7,337 nt of DNA from NCBI GenBank assembly GCA_031288215.1, contig JAITRV010000169.1, positions 1-7,337 on the forward strand, read 5' to 3'. A program made the position numbers and the translations under genes. A model generated the notes under the pieces. The model ran no database searches. It worked only from the letters and a program-made list of their open reading frames with translations, and was not told the origin of the DNA. The stretch is from Spirochaetaceae bacterium (GTDB lineage Bacteria; Spirochaetota; Spirochaetia; Treponematales; Breznakiellaceae). Of this stretch, positions 1 to 4,972 are shown piece after piece. How positions within the stretch are numbered: the first letter of the stretch is position 1; each line of letters begins with the position of its first letter.

Positions 1-513
1 GGGCAGGGTTTCCTGCTGATTGTGGTGGTCCGTTACGATTACGTCGATTCCAAGTTCATTCGCCCGCGCAACCTCGGCAATGCAGGAGATTCCGCAGTCC
101 ACCGTAACGATCAGGGTACCCTGCTCCCGGGCAAAATCCTCCACCGCCTCAATCGAAAGTCCGTAGGGTTCATTCCCGGTGGGGAAGCGCCAGCTTACAT
201 CGAGTCCCATTTTTTTGAAAAAATCCACAAGGAGGGTCGTGCCGGTTATCCCGTCCACATCGCGGTCCCCAAAGACCAGCACCTTCTCCCCTTCTTCCTT
301 TGCCGCGAGAAGCCGGTCAACCGCGTCTTCCATCCCCGGAAATTCAAAAGGATTCCGCAGATACCGGGGATCATCTTCCAAAAAGTAACAAATATCCTCC
401 CCATCGGTTACCCCGCGCCGCGCCAGAATAGACGCCACAAGCAGGTCGCAGCCGTAACGCGCGGAAAGATTTTTGACAAGCTCCGGGGAAATTTCTTTTT
501 TGTCCCATATCAT
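1..513 (-). CDS. recJ: Single-stranded-DNA-specific exonuclease RecJ, N-terminal part (cut by the window edge)
   Basis: This is the first 171 codons of RecJ, the DHH-family 5'-3' exonuclease that degrades single-stranded DNA in recombination and mismatch/base-excision repair in the cytoplasm. Visible in the translation: motif I at about residues 78-92 (VLVFGDRDVDGITGT), motif II at 138-143 (VDCGIS) and motif III at 161-164 (TDHH). These acidic and histidine residues bind the catalytic metal ions in the DHH family. The 77 residues before motif I match the usual RecJ lead-in. The remainder, including the DHHA1 and OB-fold regions, lies beyond position 1. The ATG at 513 is the only start possible, because an in-frame stop lies only a few codons upstream. 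No Shine-Dalgarno sequence precedes it. The ATG overlaps the stop of the upstream broken gene (ATGA, 513-510), which suggests translational coupling. Motif I has Arg where many family members have Tyr or Phe (D-R-D rather than D-Y-D). The assignment is secure. Confidence 0.95.
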   Translation of the reverse strand, partial: MIWDKKEISPELVKNLSARYGCDLLVASILARRGVTDGEDICYFLEDDPRYLRNPFEFPGMEDAVDRLLAAKEEGEKVLVFGDRDVDGITGTTLLVDFFKKMGLDVSWRFPTGNEPYGLSIEAVEDFAREQGTLIVTVDCGISCIAEVARANELGIDVIVTDHHNQQETLP

Positions 514-531
514 AGATAATTACCGTAAAAT

Positions 532-560
532 ATCATACCAAAAAAGAGAGGGGTAAACAA
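532..560 (-). promoter_or_regulatory. Possible extended -10 promoter for recJ
   Basis: On the minus strand there is a TATGAT hexamer (537-532) preceded by TGG, making an extended -10 of the form TGnTATGAT. After a 17-nt spacer, TTGTTT (560-555) could serve as a poor -35. Transcription would start near 525, leaving a leader of about a dozen bases before recJ. Against it, the stretch also encodes the hydrophobic C-terminal helix of the upstream broken gene, so the match may be incidental. If the upstream gene is dead, an internal promoter here could be what still drives recJ. Confidence 0.3.
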
Positions 561-789
561 GATGGCGGCCAGGGCAACAGCAATTCCAAATTCAAGAAGA
601 ATCAGGGGTCTCACCCGTAATGGTGAGTAAAAAGTCAGTCCAATCTTCGTGGAGATACCGGCTCATTTCGTACCGTAGCGCCCAGAAAAACGCATCCCGC
701 CTCCCAAAGCTCCTCCGCGCCTTCCGATACTCCTCATCCCCCAATTCCTCTCCCCGCATTATCGTGTTCAATGCTAATCCGGTTATCTC

Positions 790-1185
790 GTGAACAACAG
801 CCGCTCCTCCATATCCATTTTCAGTGGTGGTAAATTTTCCGGAGCAAGCTCCGGGGTATGGACCCGGCCTTCCAATCAACCGGTTAGGGATTTTCTTTGT
901 AATGAACGGTCAGAACAAGATCGGAAGGAGATAGGATCTGATATTGCGGCAGTACAAAAGGGGTTTCCTATGGGGCAGCCTCTCGTAGAGAAACTACGGG
1001 ATAATTTATGGGAAATTCGCAGTCATATACCGGATGGAATCTGTAGGACTTTTTTTACGGTACATAAGGATACGATTATATTATTACATAGCTTCGTTAA
1101 GAAGACACAAAAGACGCCAAAAAAAGAGATGGAGACAGCAACTAAACGATTACAAGATTTTCTGAAACAGAATAATGTACATTAA
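790..1185 (+). CDS. higB: HigB/RelE-type toxin of the phage Gp49-like family, abnormal N-terminus
   Basis: The protein belongs to the Gp49-like HigB branch of the RelE/ParE toxins, which usually cleave mRNA on the ribosome. Family features start at about residue 29: NQPVRDFL (29-36), VEKLRDNLWEIRS (66-78), then the hallmark run from CRTFFTVHKDTIILLHSF (85-102) to VKKTQKTPKKEMETA (103-117). The C-terminal two thirds therefore looks intact. The start does not. The only in-frame starts are a GTG at 790, with no visible Shine-Dalgarno, and then an internal ATG at residue 61. Residues 1-22 from the GTG are Ser/Gly-rich and unlike the short first beta strand of the family; an inverted repeat (839-854) sits exactly at this junction. 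The toxin may have lost its native start and be inactive, or carry a novel extension. The antitoxin gene follows after 54 nt, the usual higBA order. The gene is AT-richer than most neighbours, suggesting transfer. The family call is strong; the start and activity are uncertain. Confidence 0.82.
   Translation: MNNSRSSISIFSGGKFSGASSGVWTRPSNQPVRDFLCNERSEQDRKEIGSDIAAVQKGFPMGQPLVEKLRDNLWEIRSHIPDGICRTFFTVHKDTIILLHSFVKKTQKTPKKEMETATKRLQDFLKQNNVH
839..854. repeat. Short inverted repeat at the toxin's abnormal 5' end
   Basis: CCGGAGC and GCTCCGG are perfect 7-bp reverse complements separated by AA. As RNA this would be a 6-bp stem with a CAAG loop. It lies just before the point where toxin homology begins and inside the 5' part of the broken minus-strand gene, so it may mark a rearrangement junction. 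No T-run follows on either strand, so it is not a standard terminator. Confidence 0.5.
1173..1184. promoter_or_regulatory. 12-bp palindrome, candidate antitoxin operator
   Basis: TAATGTACATTA is a perfect 12-bp palindrome. It covers the last toxin codons and the first two bases of the toxin stop codon, about 55 bp ahead of the antitoxin start. XRE-family antitoxins usually bind palindromes as dimers to repress their operon, so this is a plausible binding site, possibly acting on an internal promoter for the antitoxin. I could not identify a convincing promoter around it. AT-rich palindromes also occur by chance, so this is tentative. Confidence 0.3.
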
Positions 1186-1191
1186 TATTAC

Positions 1192-1216
1192 TACCGGATG
1201 GAAAGTTCATCCGGTA
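1192..1216 (+). promoter_or_regulatory. Stem-loop between toxin and antitoxin genes
   Basis: TACCGGATG (1192-1200) and CATCCGGTA (1208-1216) form a perfect 9-bp stem around the 7-nt loop GAAAGTT. It begins 6 nt after the toxin stop and ends 8 nt before the antitoxin ribosome-binding site. No T-run follows, so it is not a strong intrinsic terminator. It could stabilise or process the bicistronic mRNA, tune toxin-to-antitoxin output, or act as a DNA operator. The structure is certain as sequence; its role is inferred. Confidence 0.6.
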
Positions 1217-1224
1217 AAACCATA

Positions 1225-1233
1225 GAGGGGGGT
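1225..1233 (+). promoter_or_regulatory. Strong ribosome-binding site of the antitoxin
   Basis: GAGGGGGGT lies 6 nt before the ATG at 1240, a strong Shine-Dalgarno at suitable spacing. It fixes the antitoxin start and contrasts with the toxin, which has none. This would favour higher antitoxin translation. Confidence 0.75.
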
Positions 1234-1239
1234 AAATAA

Positions 1240-1512
1240 ATGAAAGGAACCGGACAAAATTTTGATGATTTTCTGACTGAACAGGGAATATATGATGAAG
1301 TTAAGGAACTTGCAACAAAAAAACTCATAGCCATTCAATTACAGCAAGAATTGGAAGCTCAAAATTTGTCGAAAAGCCAAATGGCAAGAAAGATGGGAAC
1401 TTCCCGCGCCGCTATAAATAATATTCTGGACCCGTCATACAATACTTCCCTGGGATCATTGGAGCGGTTCGCCGGTTTGTTGGGTAAAAAAATTCATATT
1501 TCCTTACGGTAA
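1240..1512 (+). CDS. higA: XRE-family antitoxin (HigA-like), helix-turn-helix
   Basis: A 90-residue protein that should neutralise the upstream toxin and repress the operon by DNA binding. The N-terminal 40 residues (DDFLTEQGIYDEVKELATKK and the following helix) are a helical lead-in typical of this antitoxin group. The helix-turn-helix follows at about residues 43-84: LSKSQMARKMG as the first two helices, TSRAAINNIL as the recognition helix, then SLGSLERFAGLLG. It closes with a short strand, KKIHISL. The ATG at 1240 has a strong ribosome-binding site (1225-1233). Four 60-base lines through the gene hand-count to about 40% G+C, well below the ABC-F gene that begins 19 bases beyond its stop, a sign of transfer. 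The stop overlaps the A-tract of the hairpin shared with the converging ABC-F gene. Family and role are well supported by sequence and context; autorepression is inferred from the family. Confidence 0.88.
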   Translation: MKGTGQNFDDFLTEQGIYDEVKELATKKLIAIQLQQELEAQNLSKSQMARKMGTSRAAINNILDPSYNTSLGSLERFAGLLGKKIHISLR

Positions 1513-1532
1513 AAGCCCCGGTGTTACGGGCT
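1511..1532 (-). terminator. Hairpin shared by converging genes, probable terminator of the ABC-F operon
   Basis: On the minus strand AGCCCG (1532-1527), a six-base loop and CGGGGCT (1520-1514, one bulged base) form a stem followed by TTTT ending at 1511. It overlaps the last bases of the ABC-F stop codon. The T-tract is short, so termination may be weak. Read on the plus strand the same stem has no T-run, so it would not serve the antitoxin gene as a standard terminator. Confidence 0.5.
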
Positions 1533-3543
1533 ATGCGAATTCCGCCGCTTCCCGCGCCTTTGCTTCCCATTCCCGGGTCGCGGCCTCAATCTTCGCGGCG
1601 GCTTCCCTGAGACGGGCCTGCACCGACCGGGCTTTTTCCCCGTTGGCGTAAACCTCCGGCCGGGAGAGTTCCGCCTCCAGGGCGTCCTTCTCCGCCTCCA
1701 GGGCCTCCAACTGCCGGAGGATCTCCGCCTCCTCCCGCTCCAGCCGCCGCCGCCGGGCCTGGCGCTGTTTCGCGGCCTGACGTTGCGCCGCCGCCGCCGC
1801 CGCCGGTTGCATAGCCGGGTCCGGCTTCAGCGGCCCCGCCAAAGAAACCGGCCCCGCCAATGAAGCCGGCCTTGCCAATGAAGCCGGCCCCGCCGGGTCC
1901 GCTGCCAGGCGGTCCAGGTAGTAGCCGTAGTTCCCGTAGAAGAGCCGGGGGACCGGGGCCGCGGAAAGCCCTCCCGGGGCACGGGAGAGTTCCAGGGTCT
2001 TGGTGGAGAGGGCCTCCATGAAGCCCCGGTCGTGGGAGACGAAGATGATGGTCCCGGGAAATTGCTTCAGGGTGTCCAGGAGTATGTCCTTGGAATAGAG
2101 GTCCAGGTGGTTGGTGGGTTCGTCCAGGATGAGGAGGTTCAGGGGCCGGAGGAGCAGGCGCAGGAGGGCCAGGCGGCTCTTTTCCCCCCCGGAGAGGACC
2201 GCGACCGGCTTGAACACGTCGTCCCCCCGGAAGAGGAAACTCCCCAGCATGTCCCGGACCTTGGGGATCAGGGCCGTGGGGGCCTCCCCCTCCAGGAATT
2301 CCAGGACCGTTTCGGAGCCCGTCATGGCCTCCGCCGCGTCCTGGGAGAAATAGCCCAGGGAAATCCCGGAGCCGTAGCGGAGGCTGCCCTCAAAATCCCC
2401 GTCGGATCCGGCGAGGATCCGCAGCAGGGTGGTCTTTCCCGCGCCGTTGGGGCCCACCGCCACGAGCTTTTCCCCGGATTCCAGCGTCAGGTCCAGGCCG
2501 CTGAAGACCCCGAGGCTCCCGTAGCGCTTGCCCAGGCCCTCCGCGGTCAGGGCGATACGGCCCGCGTGGGGGGGCGGGGGAAAGGCGATGCGGATCTTCT
2601 TGAAGGATTCGGGGATCTCGATCCGTTCCATTTTTTCCAGACGCTTGATGAGTTCCTGGGCAAAAGCCGCCTTGCTTGCCTTGTACCGGAACCGGCGGAT
2701 CAGGGCCTCGGTCTTGGCGATCTCCTCCTGCTGGAGCCGGTACCGGGTCATGAGGCTTTCCAGTTCTCCCCGGCGGATCTCCTCGTAGGCGCTGTAGTTC
2801 CCCGCGTAACGCTTGAGGGTTCCCTGGAAGAGTTCGTACACCTCGGTAACCGTCACGTCCAGGAAGTAGCGGTCGTGGGAGACCAGGAGGTAACCCCCGG
2901 AAAACTCCCGAAGCCAGCGCTCAAGCCAGGCGCGGGCCTCGATGTCCAGGTAGTTGGTGGGCTCGTCTAAGAGGAGGATGTCCGGCTCCTCCAGGAGCAC
3001 CTTGGCCAGGGCGATCCGCATTTGCCAGCCCCCGGAGAATTCCCGGATCTCCCGGTCCATATCGGAGGGGGAAAAGCCCAGGCCGGTGAGCACGGCGGCG
3101 ATCCGCCCTTCCCGCTCGTAGTAGCCGGAAGCCTCCACCGTCTCCTCCAGCCGCCGGTACTCCTCCAGCAGCGCCGCGGTCTTCCCGTCGTCCCGGACGG
3201 CCGTTTCCAGGAGGCGGCCCAGGTCCTCCATCTGCGCCAGCAGGGCCCGGACGGGGGCAAAGGCGCGCTCCGCCTCCTCCCGCAGGGTCTGCCGGGGAAC
3301 CGGCCCGCCCTCCAGGCCCCCGGACTGGGGCAGGTAGGAAACCCGGCAGGATTTCCGGAGGGAGCGGTCCCCGCAGTCCGCCGGCAGGACCCCGGCGATG
3401 ATCTTCATCAGGGTGGACTTGCCCGATCCGTTGGTCCCCGCCAGGGCCGCCCTGGTTCCCGACGCCAGGTGGATGCCGACATCCTTGAGGATGTCCCGAT
3501 CCCCAAAGGCCAGGGAAACGGCGCTTATTTGGACAAAGGCCAT
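1531..3543 (-). CDS. ABC-F family ATPase, two nucleotide-binding domains, C-terminal coiled coil
   Basis: A complete 670-residue ABC-F protein with no membrane segment. Family members bind the ribosomal E site and act in translation or antibiotic resistance; they are not transporters. First ATPase domain: Walker A GTNGSGKST (36-44), signature FSGGWQMR (169-176), Walker B with DEPTNYLD (193-200), switch SHD (222-224). Linker, about 230-325, helical and charged (FRYKASKAAFAQELIKRLEK), of the YdiF/YheS type. Second domain: Walker A GPNGAGKTT (364-372), signature LSGGEKSR (450-457), DEPTNHLD (474-481), SHD (503-505). All catalytic glutamates are present, so it should hydrolyse ATP. Residues 550-600 are low complexity, with a hexapeptide repeat (SLAGP-like) and six alanines, and lead into a coiled coil at about 600-670. 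The ATG at 3543 has GAGGGG (3556-3551) nearby. It follows the lipoprotein stop after 4 nt, so the two are almost certainly co-transcribed and coupled. I cannot say whether it is housekeeping or gives drug resistance. Confidence 0.95.
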   Translation of the reverse strand: MAFVQISAVSLAFGDRDILKDVGIHLASGTRAALAGTNGSGKSTLMKIIAGVLPADCGDRSLRKSCRVSYLPQSGGLEGGPVPRQTLREEAERAFAPVRALLAQMEDLGRLLETAVRDDGKTAALLEEYRRLEETVEASGYYEREGRIAAVLTGLGFSPSDMDREIREFSGGWQMRIALAKVLLEEPDILLLDEPTNYLDIEARAWLERWLREFSGGYLLVSHDRYFLDVTVTEVYELFQGTLKRYAGNYSAYEEIRRGELESLMTRYRLQQEEIAKTEALIRRFRYKASKAAFAQELIKRLEKMERIEIPESFKKIRIAFPPPPHAGRIALTAEGLGKRYGSLGVFSGLDLTLESGEKLVAVGPNGAGKTTLLRILAGSDGDFEGSLRYGSGISLGYFSQDAAEAMTGSETVLEFLEGEAPTALIPKVRDMLGSFLFRGDDVFKPVAVLSGGEKSRLALLRLLLRPLNLLILDEPTNHLDLYSKDILLDTLKQFPGTIIFVSHDRGFMEALSTKTLELSRAPGGLSAAPVPRLFYGNYGYYLDRLAADPAGPASLARPASLAGPVSLAGPLKPDPAMQPAAAAAAQRQAAKQRQARRRRLEREEAEILRQLEALEAEKDALEAELSRPEVYANGEKARSVQARLREAAAKIEAATREWEAKAREAAEFA
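1832..1900 (-). repeat. 18-bp tandem repeat inside the ABC-F gene
   Basis: Three 18-bp units start at 1832, 1850 and 1868, followed by a partial unit (1886-1900). On the plus strand each reads about GGCCCCGCCAATGAAGCC; unit 1 differs at two positions and unit 3 at two. The frame is kept because 18 is a multiple of three. The repeats encode SLAGP/SLARP-type hexapeptides in the flexible linker before the coiled coil. Copy number could vary between strains without breaking the gene. Confidence 0.85.
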
Positions 3544-3547
3544 TCGG

Positions 3548-4936
3548 TCACCCCTCGGCCCGGTTAAAGTAGATGATGACCGGCGACGGCGCCTGACGGA
3601 TCACGGTGGACGCCTCGACGTTGGCCTCCGGCACGTATTCCAGGCGGAAACCCCGGCTGTCCAGGGTATAGAGGAAGTTCGCCGCCGCTGATTTCCCGAT
3701 CCCGTCAAAGTGGAAGGTCAGGACCCCGTCATAACGGTTTTCCAGGGCCGGCCCCAGGAAAAGCCCGATGGTTATTTTGCCGCTCCCCAGGGACGACGGG
3801 GGAATGATCTGGGGAATCAGGAAATTGGAGCCCCTCCAGGTGAAGGTCCCCTGGGGCCCCAGGGAAAGGGTCCCGTAATTGGCGCTGGTATAGGAGGGGC
3901 CCTGGCGGTAGATGGCCTCCAGCAGGGCCTCCCGGCGGGCGGTCTCCTGGACGATAATATCCTGCGCCTCCGAGGGCAGGGCCGCAAACAGCAGGGTCCG
4001 CAGGATGCCCCGGTCCTCGGTGTACTGCACCGCCAGGAGGGGCCCCCCGCCGGCGGCGGTATCCGGGCGGAGGCTCATCTGCAGGGGGGCCCCCTCAAAA
4101 CGCCACGAGCGATCCCCGGTCCGGCGTATCCCCGTATGGGGGAAGGTCCGGTCCTCATCGGGATGGTATATCCGGGCTATCCCCGTATCCTGTCCCGGCA
4201 TAAAGCGCCACTGCTTTGCGAACTCGTCGATATCGATCCTTTTTTCCAAAATCATGGTCAAATAGAACTCCGCCGACCAGGTTTTGGACAAGACCTCGTC
4301 CAGTTCCGGGTCCCCCGCTTCCTCCGCCGCCGGATCGGGGCGTATGGCCGGCCCGCCCCCGGATTGCTCAAACAGGTTAAGCCGGTAGGAAAAACAGGAA
4401 CCCGTCACCCCGTCTTCGGTCAGCACCCGGTACCAGTCTCCGGGAAGGGGGTCCCCGGTGGTACTGATGGCCGGGCTTCCCGTTTCCGGGGAAAGGATCT
4501 TGATGATCTGTCCCTGTTTCAGGCGGTATACCCGCCGGGCCCCGTTATCCGGGGCGTCCCGAATCGGGAGCCCGTCCTGAAGGGTTTCCGCATAGACGGC
4601 GGCGTAAGGCGCAAATTCCGCCGCAAAGGAACGGGCCGCTCCCCTGCTGTTCAACAGTTTCAACTGCCAGAGGGGAATTTCAACCTTATCGTTCGATTCG
4701 TCCGCTCCGTCCGCTCCCCGGTATTCCTCGGGAATCCCCACCACCCAGGTCCGGTTGATATTAGACCTGATATAGACCGGCAGTATGGTCCCCGAGGGCA
4801 CCGGAGGGTTTTCCATGGACCACAGGAGCACCCCCCAGCCCAGGCTCCGGCTGCAGGAGCCGAGGAGGAGGGCCGCCAGCGCGAGGACCAGGCCGGAAAC
4901 ACATAAGGTTTTTTGACGCCGCATAAGGTATACCAT
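3548..4936 (-). CDS. Lipoprotein with bacterial SH3 (SH3b) domain
   Basis: A predicted envelope lipoprotein of 462 residues. I chose the ATG at 4936 because GGAGG (4951-4947) sits 10 nt upstream. A TTG at 4960 would add eight residues but has its purine run too close. The N-terminus is a type II signal peptide: MVYLMRRQK, a hydrophobic core (LVLALAALLLGS), then Cys28, the likely lipidated residue. The lipobox LGSC is looser than the enterobacterial rule, as is common in spirochaetes. Residues about 111-190 form an SH3b domain (LPIRDAPDNG, then YRLKQGQIIKIL, then DWYRVLTEDGVTGSC), a fold that often binds peptidoglycan or cell-wall peptides. The C-terminal half (about 205-462) is beta-rich, with many Gly/aromatic strands, and matches no family I know. 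The upstream permease ends 36 nt before it and the ABC-F gene begins 4 nt after it. A role in envelope sensing or in partnership with the permease is inference. Confidence 0.8.
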   Translation of the reverse strand: MVYLMRRQKTLCVSGLVLALAALLLGSCSRSLGWGVLLWSMENPPVPSGTILPVYIRSNINRTWVVGIPEEYRGADGADESNDKVEIPLWQLKLLNSRGAARSFAAEFAPYAAVYAETLQDGLPIRDAPDNGARRVYRLKQGQIIKILSPETGSPAISTTGDPLPGDWYRVLTEDGVTGSCFSYRLNLFEQSGGGPAIRPDPAAEEAGDPELDEVLSKTWSAEFYLTMILEKRIDIDEFAKQWRFMPGQDTGIARIYHPDEDRTFPHTGIRRTGDRSWRFEGAPLQMSLRPDTAAGGGPLLAVQYTEDRGILRTLLFAALPSEAQDIIVQETARREALLEAIYRQGPSYTSANYGTLSLGPQGTFTWRGSNFLIPQIIPPSSLGSGKITIGLFLGPALENRYDGVLTFHFDGIGKSAAANFLYTLDSRGFRLEYVPEANVEASTVIRQAPSPVIIYFNRAEG

Positions 4937-4946
4937 ACCCGAGATC

Positions 4947-4951
4947 CCTCC
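4947..4951 (-). promoter_or_regulatory. Ribosome-binding site that decides the lipoprotein start
   Basis: GGAGG on the minus strand lies 10 nt before the ATG at 4936. It favours that start over the TTG at 4960 and over the ATG at 4924, neither of which has a well-spaced purine run. Confidence 0.6.
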
Positions 4952-4972
4952 CGGTTGCAAAGCCCCCCCTTT

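Larger units (their letters stand above)
510..879 (-). pseudogene. Frameshifted small membrane-protein gene upstream of recJ
   Basis: I do not recognise the family. One frame is open from about 920 down to 592; its first possible start is a TTG at 879. It gives protein-like sequence (ALNTIMRGEELGDEEYRKAR, then DAFFWALRYEMSRYLHEDWTDF) and then ends in an unconvincing tail. If one T of the five-T run at 629-633 is skipped, reading continues as DFYSPLRVRPLILLEF followed by a strongly hydrophobic helix (IAVALAAILFTPLFFGMIFY). It stops at a TGA (512-510) that overlaps the recJ ATG by four bases. An ATGA junction and a clean transmembrane helix are unlikely by chance, so I infer a single gene broken by a one-base change or a sequencing error. 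The true N-terminus is unclear. An ATG at about 814-826 in another frame (MDMEERLLF) would need a second shift. The 790-879 part overlaps the toxin reading frame head-on. The product would be a soluble domain of about 70 residues plus one C-terminal membrane segment. Confidence 0.6.

Noticed and set aside
22..519. 165-codon plus-strand open frame opposite recJ
   Set aside because: The minus strand encodes RecJ with all three DHH motifs here.
839..854. CCGGAGC/GCTCCGG hairpin as an intrinsic terminator
   Set aside because: There is no T-run after the stem on either strand; kept only as an inverted repeat.
2032..2970. 312-codon plus-strand open frame opposite the ABC-F gene
   Set aside because: Antisense of the conserved ABC-F domains; its composition is that of a reverse-strand shadow.
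3710..4906. 398-codon plus-strand open frame opposite the lipoprotein
   Set aside because: Shadow of the lipoprotein gene, with low-complexity composition and no signal or domain.
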